Positions 40,482-49,877 of a DNA stretch of 64,000 nt are shown piece after piece; the first letter of the stretch is position 1, and every line of letters starts with the position of its first letter. The notes below the pieces were generated by a model. The model did not search any database and was not told where the DNA came from. It worked only from the letters and a program-made list of their open reading frames with translations. Made by a program: the position numbers and the translations under genes. This stretch comes from Carthagonibacter sp032251515 (GTDB lineage: Bacteria > Gemmatimonadota > Gemmatimonadetes > Palauibacterales > Palauibacteraceae), in NCBI GenBank assembly GCA_032251515.1, contig JAVVDU010000005.1, forward strand, positions 1 to 64,000, in the 5' to 3' direction.

Positions 40482-41491
40482 TCACCTCCGGCGGACGCCG
40501 AGTCCCGGCTCGGGGCCGAGCCGCAGCCGCGCCTCTTCCAGCCGCGGCCCGGCGAACGGATCCCTGGCGAGGAGGGCCGCGCCGTCCAGGTCGAGGCGGT
40601 CGGCGAGGGGCGCGAGGTGAGCGGCCGCCGCGATGCCCAGCGTCGTCTCGAGCATGCACCCGAACATCACCTCCAGGCCGCAGGCGCGGGCCGCGTGCAC
40701 GGCACGGAGCGCCTCCCGCAGCCCGCCGCACTTGGCGAGCTTGATGTTAACCCCGTCCACCAGCCCCGCGAGCTTCGGCACGTCGGACGCCACGAGGCAG
40801 GACTCGTCCGCGTACACGGGAATCGGCGACGCCTCCCGCACCGCCCGCCACCCCTCGGGGTCGCCCGGCGGCAGCGGCTGCTCGACCATCTCCACGCCGA
40901 GGTCGGCGAGCAGCCGGACGTGGCGCACGGCCGTCTCCGGGGTCCACGCGGCGTTCGCGTCCACGCGCAGGACCCGCGACGGGTCGGCGTCGCGCACCGC
41001 CCGCAGGATCTCCTCGTCCCGCTCCGTGCCGAGCTTGATCTTGAGGATCGGCCAGCCGGCGGCGGCCCGCACCCGGTCCGCCATGGCGTCCGGCTCATCG
41101 AGACCGATCGTGAACGAGCTTCGCGGCGCGTCCGCGGGATCCAGCCCGAGCAGCCGCCACAGGGGCTGGCCCAGCCGCTTGCCGAACAGGTCGTGCAGCG
41201 CCGCGGAGACGGCCGTCCGCGCCGCGGCATCGCCGGGCACGGCCTCGCGGATCCGCCGCTCGATCGCCTCCAGACGGTCCGGGTCCGGCTCCGCCTCCAG
41301 CACCGGCCGCAGGCGGGCCAGCGCCGCCTCCACCGACCCGGCCGACTCGCCGTAATAGGGGGACGGATCGGCCTCCCCCCAGCCCTCCAGCCCGTCGCAG
41401 GTCACCCGTACCCACACCCTCTCCACCGTCTCCTGCACCGAGCGGGCGATCCGGAACGGCACCTCGGGACGGATCGCGAGGCGCTCCCAGG

Positions 41492-41501
<10 letters not shown>
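40482..41501 (-). CDS. Enolase-superfamily dipeptide epimerase (L-Ala-D/L-Glu epimerase-like)
   Basis: A 339-residue member of the muconate-lactonising subgroup of enolases. Visible catalytic residues: the first Lys pair in I-L-K-I-K-L-G, metal-binding Asp in L-R-V-D-A-N, Glu in V-E-Q-P-L and Asp in A-D-E-S, then the second Lys in N-I-K-L-A-K. The K-x-K on one side and a single Lys on the other fit a 1,1-proton transfer, as in Ala-Glu epimerases that recycle murein peptides. Other dipeptides are possible. GTG start overlaps the deacetylase stop by 10 bp. Confidence 0.87.
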
Positions 41502-42475
<974 letters not shown>

Positions 42476-42593
42476 GGCAACCTCTCCGCCGGTGTGTCCA
42501 CCCTCCTGCCGCGCGATCGGCCCGGTTGATCCGGCTCGTGACCGGCTCTAGCTTCGATGCGTTCACGCGGCGCTTCCCCGTCCAGGTCCGACC

Positions 42594-43658
42594 ATGGCAA
42601 CTTACGGTCCCGCAGTTTCCAGTTCACGCGTCGGCGGACGCCGGGCGTGGCGTGCGGCGGCGCTCGCCGCGCTCCTGGCCGCGGGCGGCTGCGAAGTCGA
42701 CTGGGCGGGCGGGAGCTTCCGGCTGGAGAACCCCGCCCCCGAGCCGGAAGTCCCGGTTTCCCGGGCCTCCGGCACCGCCGACGCGCCCCCGCCCGCGCCC
42801 CTGCCCGACGGTCCGCTGCTGTTCTCCGTGGCCCTCGACCGGGCGGCGGGCTCGGGACGGGCGGTGGCCGTCGCCCGGCTGGGACCGGCGGGACCCGAGC
42901 CGCTGGGCATCCCGGACCATCCGGACGACGGCTGGGCGGCGCGCTTCGATTCGGCGTTCCACCCGGCCGGCCGCACGCTGGCGCTGCACGCGGCAGGGCG
43001 GCGGATCGGCAGCCTGGTGCTGGACGGGACCACCGCCTTCGTGCGTCCCGGCTGCCCGCCGGTCGCGGGCGGGCGCGTCCTGCTCACGCCGGGAGGCCGG
43101 ATGCCGGCGCGCGCCTTCGCCTTCCCGGCCGAGACATCTCCGGACGCGCCGGACCCGCTGCCCCTGGCCGAGCCGGACGACCGGATGCGCACGTTCGGGC
43201 CGATCCTGGCCGAGCGCCTGCTGCGCGAAGGCGGCGAGGCGCGGCCGTACCTGGCGCAGCGCGCCGACCTGCGGGCGGTGGCGTGGCCCGGCGATGAAGC
43301 GCCGGCCATGGCAGCCACCTACCTGGTCGGCGACTCGCTCGGGGGGCCGCCGCCCGCGCGCGCCGCCAGCTCGCTGTTCTTCCTCGCCCGCTTCGACCCG
43401 AGCCGGGGCTATGTGCCGGAGTGGTCCGAGGTGCGCCGCTACGACGGGGATGCGGGACGGGAGATCTTCGTGTATCGGGGCGCCGCGGCGGGACCCGGAG
43501 GGCGGATCGACTTCGTGGAGCGGTGGGCGGCGGGGCCGCCGGTGCTCCTCGCCGCGTCCCGCGCTGGGCCCGAGGGGCGCGGGATCGAATGGACCGAGGC
43601 CGCCGCCTGCCCGTCCGGCGAGCTGCTGGCCGGCGCCCTCCCGCCGCCGGAAGGCTGA
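42594..43658 (+). CDS. Lipoprotein of unknown function
   Basis: A 354-residue exported protein with a basic N-region (R-R-A-W-R), hydrophobic core and a lipobox-like A-A-G-G-C (Cys33). A Pro/Glu-rich linker follows, then a globular part with short aromatic and Gly-rich strands. I recognise no family. It stands alone between the deacetylase gene (divergent, 118-bp gap) and the convergent sigma-factor gene (26 bp between stops). Confidence 0.7.
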   Translation: MATYGPAVSSSRVGGRRAWRAAALAALLAAGGCEVDWAGGSFRLENPAPEPEVPVSRASGTADAPPPAPLPDGPLLFSVALDRAAGSGRAVAVARLGPAGPEPLGIPDHPDDGWAARFDSAFHPAGRTLALHAAGRRIGSLVLDGTTAFVRPGCPPVAGGRVLLTPGGRMPARAFAFPAETSPDAPDPLPLAEPDDRMRTFGPILAERLLREGGEARPYLAQRADLRAVAWPGDEAPAMAATYLVGDSLGGPPPARAASSLFFLARFDPSRGYVPEWSEVRRYDGDAGREIFVYRGAAAGPGGRIDFVERWAAGPPVLLAASRAGPEGRGIEWTEAAACPSGELLAGALPPPEG

Positions 43659-43684
43659 ACCGCCCGGCCTCGGTCCGCCCCGGC

Positions 43685-44554
43685 TCAGGCGGGGGCGAAC
43701 GTCTCCAGGGCGCGGCCCTGGTCACCGCTGCGGATCTCCAGCAGCGCCCGGTCGCGAAGCTGGCGCACCCGCTCCCGCGTGACGCCCAGGATCTGGCCGA
43801 TCTGCTCGAGCGTGTGCTCGGACTCGCCCTGCAGCCCGTAGTACAGCCGCAGCACGCGCGCATCGCGCGGCCGGATCCCCGACAGCGCGACCGCGATCTG
43901 CTCCTTGAGGAGCTCGCGGTCCACCTCGTCGCCGATGTCCGCGTCGTCGACGAGGAAGCGCTCCATCAGACCGGCGTCGGGCGCCTCCCCGATCGGCGCG
44001 TCGAGCCGCACCTCGGTGACGTTCACCGCCTGGAGCATCTCGACGACCTTGGGGGTGAGCTCGGCCTTCTCGCCGATCTCGACGGGCGTGGGCTCGCGCC
44101 CGAGGCTCTGGCGGAGCGCCTCGGTCACGCGGAGCATGCGGGAGAGTTCCGTGGCGCGGTTCAGGGGCAACCGGACGGACCGTCCCTGGCGGGCGAGCGA
44201 GGCGAGGATCGCCTGCCGGATCCACCACACGGCATAGGAAATGAACTTCACGCCCTGGTCCGGATCGAACTTCCGCGCCGCCGTCACCAGGCCGACGTTG
44301 CCCTCCTGGATCAGGTCGGCGAAGGAGAGCCCGCGGTTCTGGTAGCGCTTGGCCACGGACACCACGAAGCGGAGGTTCGAGCGGATCAGCCGCTCGAGCG
44401 CCTCGGTGTCGCCGGCCCGGGCGCGACGCGCCAGGGCGTCCTCCTCCTCCGGAGTCAGCAGGCGATGCCGGCTGACATCCTCGAGGTAGAGGTCGACCAT
44501 GCTCGCGCCGTCCGTCCTGGTGACCGGACCTTTGTAGCGACCGTTCCGGTTCAT
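43685..44554 (-). CDS. RNA polymerase sigma-70 family factor (group 2)
   Basis: A 289-residue sigma factor. Region 1.2 starts with M-V-D-L-Y-L-E-D-V-S, region 2 has R-S-N-L-R-F-V-V-S-V-A, D-L-I-Q-E-G-N-V-G-L and Y-A-V-W-W-I-R-Q-A-I. Region 3 follows, and region 4 has the helix-turn-helix T-L-E-Q-I-G-Q-I-L-G-V-T-R-E-R-V-R-Q. It lacks the long N-terminal region of the housekeeping sigma, so an RpoS/SigB-like alternative factor is likely. ATG 44554 was chosen; upstream codons are Pro/Ser-rich and not conserved-looking. Confidence 0.93.
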   Translation of the reverse strand: MNRNGRYKGPVTRTDGASMVDLYLEDVSRHRLLTPEEEDALARRARAGDTEALERLIRSNLRFVVSVAKRYQNRGLSFADLIQEGNVGLVTAARKFDPDQGVKFISYAVWWIRQAILASLARQGRSVRLPLNRATELSRMLRVTEALRQSLGREPTPVEIGEKAELTPKVVEMLQAVNVTEVRLDAPIGEAPDAGLMERFLVDDADIGDEVDRELLKEQIAVALSGIRPRDARVLRLYYGLQGESEHTLEQIGQILGVTRERVRQLRDRALLEIRSGDQGRALETFAPA

Positions 44555-44674
44555 GGCTCGTGTGGGCGAGTCGTCCTCCAGTCGTCCTGCGAGCCGGGAA
44601 GCTAGATCGCCGCGGGCATCCCCGTCAAACGGGACGCTGCGCGCAAGCCCCCCGGGAGAGGCGTCCGGGCTCGC

Positions 44675-44703
44675 TTGTCCGGGCGATTGCGACGGGGTAG
44701 ATA
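44675..44703 (+). promoter_or_regulatory. Possible promoter of the PP2C gene
   Basis: TTGTCC (44675-44680) and TAGATA (44698-44703) are spaced by exactly 17 bp in the 218-bp gap between the divergent sigma and phosphatase genes. The -35 matches at 4 of 6 and the -10 at 3 of 6 positions, so support is modest. Confidence 0.35.
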
Positions 44704-44772
44704 CAGGAACCGGAATCACTCGACCGCTTGCGGTGGGCCGCGGGAGCCGGCCTCCGGAAGTCAGGGGAACCG

Positions 44773-45531
44773 ATGGGACGCTTCGGCTGGAACTGTGCGG
44801 CCGTGACGGACGTGGGCCGCGTACGCGACGAGAACGAGGACTCCGTCTTCTGCTCGGCGGAGTCCGGCGTGTTCGTGGTGGCGGACGGGATGGGAGGGCA
44901 CGCCGCGGGCGAGGTGGCGAGCGCCATCGCCTCGGAGATGATCGGGACGCGGCTCTGCGCCTTGCAGAGCGACGAGGGACTCGACGAGGTGCGCGCCTTC
45001 TTCCTCGGCGCGTTCCGGGACGCGAGCTCCGAGATCGTCCGCCAGGCCCACACCGACGCCGCCCGGATGGGCATGGGAACCACGGCCACCGTGCTCGTGC
45101 TGCGGCCCGACGACCACTACGTCGTGGGCCACATCGGCGACAGCCGGGCCTACCTGCTGCGCGAGGGAATCCTGTCGCGCATCACCACGGATCACTCGTG
45201 GGTCCAGGAGCAGGTGTCGCGCGGCGTCATCTCGCCGGAGCAGGCGCACCGGCACCCGCAGTCGAACATCATCACGCGTGCGCTCGGCACCGACGAGGAT
45301 CCCCGGCCCGACATCTTCGTGGGGCCCATGCGGGACGGCGACCGGTACCTCCTCAGCACGGACGGCCTCACGGACATGGTCGACGAGCCCCGCATCCGGA
45401 AGATCCTGGGAGCCGTCGACGATCCCGGCGGGGCGGCGGCCCGCATGGTCAGCGAGGCGAACCTGGCGGGCGGCGCGGACAACGTCACGGCGCTGGTCGT
45501 CCACGTGGTGGTCCCCGCGGTCGACGACTGA
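44773..45531 (+). CDS. PP2C-family protein serine/threonine phosphatase
   Basis: A 252-residue PPM phosphatase with all metal-binding motifs: R-D-E-N-E-D-S (about 19-25), A-D-G-M-G-G-H (38-44), G-T-T-A-T-V, G-H-I-G-D-S-R-A-Y-L, T-D-G-L-T-D-M-V and A-D-N-V-T-A-L near the end. It is a stand-alone soluble enzyme that would reverse Hanks-type kinase phosphorylation. No Ser/Thr kinase gene of the classical kind lies in the window. ATG 44773 follows a CAGGGGAA ribosome site. Confidence 0.94.
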   Translation: MGRFGWNCAAVTDVGRVRDENEDSVFCSAESGVFVVADGMGGHAAGEVASAIASEMIGTRLCALQSDEGLDEVRAFFLGAFRDASSEIVRQAHTDAARMGMGTTATVLVLRPDDHYVVGHIGDSRAYLLREGILSRITTDHSWVQEQVSRGVISPEQAHRHPQSNIITRALGTDEDPRPDIFVGPMRDGDRYLLSTDGLTDMVDEPRIRKILGAVDDPGGAAARMVSEANLAGGADNVTALVVHVVVPAVDD

Positions 45532-45552
45532 CGCGGCCCATCCGGCCCGCCG

Positions 45553-46893
45553 TCAGTCCAGCGGCGCCGGATCGTCCAGCCGTCCCGCGACCTCCGCGCC
45601 CGGGAGCCCGAGCAGCCGCAGCAGCGGCCCCGGGTCGGGCGCCTCGAAGTCGCGGTCGAGACCGAACACGCGCAGGGCGCGCGTCGCGTGGTGCAGGGAG
45701 CGGCCGAGCCGCGGCAGGTCGATCAGCCCTTCCTCGCCCGCCGAGCTGAGGCGCTGCACGCCGCCCCGCCGCCGCACGAGCAGGATTCCGAGCTCGAGCA
45801 TGCGGGGGTTCTCGGGGTAGTCGAGCAGGATCGAGCCGGGTTCCCGTCCCCACTCGCGGGCCAGCCGGTCCTCCACGGACCGCACCAGGTCGCGATTCCC
45901 GGGCATCCAGGTCCCGATCCCGGCGGGGAGCCCGTCTCCCTGCAGCTCGAGCAGGCGCCGTGGCAGGCGCCGGTCCATCAGCGCCGCGAGAAGCCGGGCG
46001 AGCACCGGCGGCGCTTCGCGCTCCCGCATGCGCGCCGCGAGCCGGCCCAGCAGCTCCTCGTCGGTGGGGCCGGCGAGCTCGTCCCGGGCCAGGAGCCCGG
46101 CGTCCAGCGCTCCCTCCACGAGCCGCCGGAACGTCACCGTCGCCGCGCGGACGCCGTGGTGCCAGTAGACGTTCCGGAACATCTGGTACTTCGAGAACAG
46201 GAGCGACTCGAGCGCGCTCAGGCCCTTCTCGGTGACCGCCACCTCGAGCGGCGCGTCCGACGACTCGCGCGCCAGGGCGAGCGAGTCGATCAGCCGCTCC
46301 ACGTCCACCGCGCCGTACGGCACGCCGCAGAACATCGCGTCGCGCCGCAGGTAGTCGATCTTGTCCAGGTCGAGGGGGCCGCTCACCAGTCCCTGCAGCG
46401 GGTGCGGTGAGACGCCCCGGATGAGGGCGCTCACCCGCTCCGCCGCGTCCGCGCCGTCGGGCATCGCGGCGACGAGAGCGGCCCGGATCCCCGGGGCCCG
46501 CAGGAAGCGCTCGGCCACATCTTCGTGGTGCCCCGGGATCGCCCCCGGCTCCAGCTCCTCCATCGCGTGGGAGAAGGCGTAGTGGCCGATGTCGTGCAGG
46601 AGGGCGGCGAGCCGCACCGCCGGCAGGGCCGCGCGCTCCTCCTCGCTCAGTCCGTCCAGCTCGCCGCGCCGACGCAGCGCCTCGACCGCCAGGCCGCCCA
46701 GGTGGTGGACGCCCAGCGCGTGCAGGAACCGCGTGTGGACGGCGCCGGGGTAGACGAGGTGCGCGAAGCCCAGCTGCTTGACGCGGCGCAGCCGCTGGAA
46801 CTCCGCCGCGTCGACGACGGCCGCGGCCGCCGCGTCGAGCGTGACGTTGCCCCACAGGGGGTCGCGGACGGTCCGCGCGGTGCCGGCGCCCAT
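45553..46893 (-). CDS. HD-domain phosphohydrolase (dNTPase-like)
   Basis: A 446-residue protein of the dGTPase/SAMHD-like HD family. The metal ligands appear in H-T-R-F-L-H-A-L-G (about 53-61), L-L-H-D-I-G-H-Y-A-F-S-H (about 96-107) and D-L-D-K-I-D-Y-L, matching the YwfO/SAMHD1 pattern. A deoxynucleoside triphosphate triphosphohydrolase role is likely. The C-terminal half is Arg/Leu-rich and less conserved. It converges on the PP2C gene and follows the maeB gene on the same side of the window, though its promoter lies between 46893 and the maeB end. Confidence 0.88.
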   Translation of the reverse strand: MGAGTARTVRDPLWGNVTLDAAAAAVVDAAEFQRLRRVKQLGFAHLVYPGAVHTRFLHALGVHHLGGLAVEALRRRGELDGLSEEERAALPAVRLAALLHDIGHYAFSHAMEELEPGAIPGHHEDVAERFLRAPGIRAALVAAMPDGADAAERVSALIRGVSPHPLQGLVSGPLDLDKIDYLRRDAMFCGVPYGAVDVERLIDSLALARESSDAPLEVAVTEKGLSALESLLFSKYQMFRNVYWHHGVRAATVTFRRLVEGALDAGLLARDELAGPTDEELLGRLAARMREREAPPVLARLLAALMDRRLPRRLLELQGDGLPAGIGTWMPGNRDLVRSVEDRLAREWGREPGSILLDYPENPRMLELGILLVRRRGGVQRLSSAGEEGLIDLPRLGRSLHHATRALRVFGLDRDFEAPDPGPLLRLLGLPGAEVAGRLDDPAPLD

Positions 46894-46927
46894 GCCGTCC
46901 GCTACCCCCTCCGGCGGCCGGGCCCGC

Positions 46928-49204
46928 TCAGGCCCGGGCCTCCGCCGCCTGGTGGCGCCGCTGGTCCGCGTCCACCACGCTGATCGCGGCCAGGTTCAGG
47001 ATCTCCGCCACCGAGGCGCCCCGCTGCGCCACGTGCACCGAGCGGTCGAGGCCCAGCAGCACCGGCCCGATCGCCTCCGCGCCGCCGATGCGCGCCAGCA
47101 GCTTGTAGGAGGCGTTCGCCGCCGCGAGGCTCGGGAAAATCAGGACGTTCGCCGCCCGCTTCAGGTCGGAGAACGGGTAGACGTCCTTGAGGATCCCCTC
47201 CACGACCGCGGTATCCGCCTGCATCTCGCCGTCCACCACGATGTCCGGCCGGCGCTCCTTGATGAGGCGCACGGCCTCCTGGACCTTCCGCGACTCCGGG
47301 TGCGGCGCCGACCCGAAGTTCGAGAAGGAAATCATCGCCACGTACGGATCGATCCCCAGCCGCCGGACGAAATCGGCCGTCATCGCCGCCGTCTCGGCGA
47401 GGATCTCCGCGTCGGGCTCGATGTTGACGGTCGTGTCGGCGAAGAAATACAGCCGGTCGCGGAACACCATCATGTAGAGGCCCGCCACCTTGTGGATCCC
47501 CGGCTGCAGGTCGATGGTCTGCAGGGCCGGCCGCAGCGCCTCCGGATAGGCCATGTTCGCCCCGCTGACCAGCGTGTCGGCATCGCCCCTCTCCACCATC
47601 ATCGCCGCGAAGTAGCCGGGCTCCCGCATGCGGGCCCGCGCGTTCGCCCGTGTGACCCCCTTCCGCTTGCGCCGCTCGAACAGGACATCCGTGTAGGCGG
47701 CCAGGCGGTCGGAGGTCTCCGGGTCGACGATCTCCACGCCGGACAGGTCCACCTCCGCGGCCGCGGCGATCTCGCGGACTCGCTCCGGGTTTCCGAGCAG
47801 GACCGGCGTACCGAGCCGCTCCTCGACGATGGCGTGCGAGGCCCGCACGATCACCGGTTCCTCGCCCTCGGGCAGCACGATCCGCTTCGGGGTGCGCTTC
47901 GCCTTCTCCATGATCGAGCGCATGAGCTCGCGGGCGGGGCCGAGGCGGGCCTCCAGCTCCCGCTTGTACTCCTCGATGTCGACCTCGCGACGCGCCACGC
48001 CGGTGTCCATCGCCGCCTGCGCCACCGCCGAGGCCTCCCAGATGAGGACGCGGTGGTCGAACGGGGTCGGGATCAGGTAGTCGCGGCCGAAGTGCAGGCG
48101 CCGGCCCTCGTAGGCGGCCGACACGTACTCCGGCACGTCCTCCCGGGCCAGGTCGGCGAGCGCCTTCGTGGCCGCGATGAACATCGCGTCGTTGATCGCG
48201 GACGCCCGCACGTCCAGGGCGCCGCGGAAGATGAACGGGAAGCCGAGGACGTTGTTCACCTGGTTCGGGTAGTCGGATCGGCCCGTCGCCATGATCACGT
48301 CATCGCGGGCCGCCAGCGCGTCCTCCGGCAGGATCTCGGGGTCCGGGTTCGCCATCGCGAACACGATCGGGTCCCGGGCCATCGACTTGATCATCTCCGG
48401 CTTCACGAGCCCGCCGATCGACAGTCCCACGAGCACGTCGGCCCCCTTCAGCGCGTCGGCCAGGGTCTCGGCGTCCGTGTCCACCGCGTAGCGGGCCTTC
48501 TGGGGGGTCAGATTGTCCCGTTTCGTACTGATAACGCCCTTCGAGTCGACGAACCACAGGTTCTCCCGCTTCGCGCCCAGTCTCTCGTAGTGCCAGGCCG
48601 TGGCGATCGCGGCCGCGCCGGCGCCGGAAAACACGATCCGGACGTCCTCGATCTTCTTGTCGGCGAGCTCGAGCGCGTTCACCAGGCCGGCGCCCGAGAT
48701 GATCGCCGTACCGTGCTGGTCGTCGTGGAACACCGGGATGTCGAGGCGCTCCTTCAGGGTCTGCTCGATCTCGAAGCAGTCCGGCGCGTGGATGTCCTCG
48801 AGGTTGATCCCGCCGACCGTGGGCGCGAGCATCTCGCAGAACCGGATCACGTCGGCCGGGGTCGGCGCGTCGATCTCCAGGTCGAACACGTCGATGTCGG
48901 CGAAGGTCTTGAACAGGACGCCCTTGCCCTCCATCACGGGCTTGGAGGCCTCGGGCCCGAGGTCGCCGAGGCCCAGGATCGCCGTCCCGTTCGACACGAC
49001 GGCCACGAGGTTCCCGCGGGCCGTGTACTTGTAGACGTTCTCGACGTCGGCGTGGATCTCGCGGCACGGCTCCGCCACGCCGGGCGTGTAGGCGAGCGAC
49101 AGGTCTCTCTGGGTGGCGCAGGGCTTGGTCGGGACGACCTGCATCTTTCCCGGCCGGCCTTCCGAATGGTATTGGAGAGCCACTTCCTTGCGAATCTTGG
49201 CCAC
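46928..49204 (-). CDS. maeB: NADP-dependent malic enzyme fused to phosphotransacetylase-like domain
   Basis: A 758-residue MaeB-type fusion. The N-terminal malic enzyme (about 1-420) decarboxylates malate to pyruvate. It shows Y-T-P-G-V-A-E-P-C, the Lys/Asp catalytic region (G-L-G-D-L-G) and the dinucleotide motif F-S-G-A-G-A-A-A-I-A. The C-terminal part (about 430-750) is the PTA fold (R-I-V-L-P-E-G-E-E, M-V-S-G-A-N-type segment, A-M-I-S-F-S-N-F-G-S-A). In known MaeB proteins this part is regulatory, binding acetyl-CoA, rather than catalytic. GTG 49204 starts the conserved V-A-K-I-R-K-E. Confidence 0.95.
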   Translation of the reverse strand: MAKIRKEVALQYHSEGRPGKMQVVPTKPCATQRDLSLAYTPGVAEPCREIHADVENVYKYTARGNLVAVVSNGTAILGLGDLGPEASKPVMEGKGVLFKTFADIDVFDLEIDAPTPADVIRFCEMLAPTVGGINLEDIHAPDCFEIEQTLKERLDIPVFHDDQHGTAIISGAGLVNALELADKKIEDVRIVFSGAGAAAIATAWHYERLGAKRENLWFVDSKGVISTKRDNLTPQKARYAVDTDAETLADALKGADVLVGLSIGGLVKPEMIKSMARDPIVFAMANPDPEILPEDALAARDDVIMATGRSDYPNQVNNVLGFPFIFRGALDVRASAINDAMFIAATKALADLAREDVPEYVSAAYEGRRLHFGRDYLIPTPFDHRVLIWEASAVAQAAMDTGVARREVDIEEYKRELEARLGPARELMRSIMEKAKRTPKRIVLPEGEEPVIVRASHAIVEERLGTPVLLGNPERVREIAAAAEVDLSGVEIVDPETSDRLAAYTDVLFERRKRKGVTRANARARMREPGYFAAMMVERGDADTLVSGANMAYPEALRPALQTIDLQPGIHKVAGLYMMVFRDRLYFFADTTVNIEPDAEILAETAAMTADFVRRLGIDPYVAMISFSNFGSAPHPESRKVQEAVRLIKERRPDIVVDGEMQADTAVVEGILKDVYPFSDLKRAANVLIFPSLAAANASYKLLARIGGAEAIGPVLLGLDRSVHVAQRGASVAEILNLAAISVVDADQRRHQAAEARA

Positions 49205-49420
49205 GGTGCCTCGCTCCGTCTGCGGGTGCGCTTTCCGGGTCCTCTGGAGGGAGGAAGGGATGAGGTGCAGCGCTGCAAGTAGCCTGCCTCCGCGCCGCCG
49301 TCCGCGCCACCCCCCGGGCCGACGGAACGGACGGCGCGGCGCGTCTCCAGCTTGCGACCCACCGGCGTGCCGGGCACTATTCCGGCGAGGCGCGTCAACC
49401 CGCTCTCCAGGGGAGGGACC

Positions 49421-49828
49421 GTGGAGATCCTGCCGGGACGGATGATCTACCTGGGCTACGGGAAGTTCTGGCGGTCGGACGAGATCGTCGGTCTCCTGCC
49501 GATCGAGGAGGGCCGGGGGCCCGGCCGGCGCACCGAGGTGTGGGTCGCCACCAGGGAGGAGCCGATCGTGGCCTCCCGCTCCGAGCAGACGATCCTGGGC
49601 GACATGGCCGCCCTGCCGGACGGTACGTCCCGTGCCGCGGAGCTCCGCAGTGCCATCGGGGGCCTCGTGGAGGAGCTGGGCGACCTGCCCCCCGTGCTGC
49701 GCCGGCTCCTGAAGCGCGAGGGCGGGCTGGACGCCGACTTCTGGATCCGCCGGCTCCGCGCCCTCTCCGATCCCGGCACGGGGGCGGGCGAGGACGAGCC
49801 GCAGGAAGACCTGTTCGGGGAGGAGTGA
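49421..49828 (+). CDS. RemA/DUF370-like protein with acidic C-terminal extension
   Basis: A 135-residue protein. The first 65 residues (M-I-Y-L-G-Y-G, D-E-I-V-G-L-L-P, G-R-R-T-E-V-W-V-A-T, Q-T-I-L-G-D-M) fit the RemA/DUF370 pattern I-x-x-G-x-G, internal Ile-rich helix and G-R-R-T followed by a beta strand. RemA is a DNA-binding regulator of biofilm genes in Bacillus. The rest is a helical, acidic tail (D-E-P-Q-E-D-L-F-G-E-E) absent from RemA. GTG 49421 follows a GGGGAGGG ribosome site. The family assignment is by eye and moderate. Confidence 0.55.
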   Translation: MEILPGRMIYLGYGKFWRSDEIVGLLPIEEGRGPGRRTEVWVATREEPIVASRSEQTILGDMAALPDGTSRAAELRSAIGGLVEELGDLPPVLRRLLKREGGLDADFWIRRLRALSDPGTGAGEDEPQEDLFGEE

Positions 49829-49877
49829 GCCGCGGGCGGGCGGAAACCCCCGTTCCGCTCGCCGGTATCTCCTCTCC

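Noticed and set aside
42594..43658. Frames other than the lipoprotein in this segment
   Set aside because: Only the frame from 42594 has a signal peptide and lipobox; the rest are Arg-rich shadows.
44555..44719. N-terminal extension of the sigma factor
   Set aside because: The added residues are Pro/Ser-rich with no region 1.1 features, and the ATG at 44554 fits better.
47000..49282. Long plus-strand open frame of more than 800 codons opposite maeB
   Set aside because: It is an antisense shadow of the strongly conserved malic enzyme-PTA gene, a common effect of high GC. The translation is Arg/His-rich with no domain.
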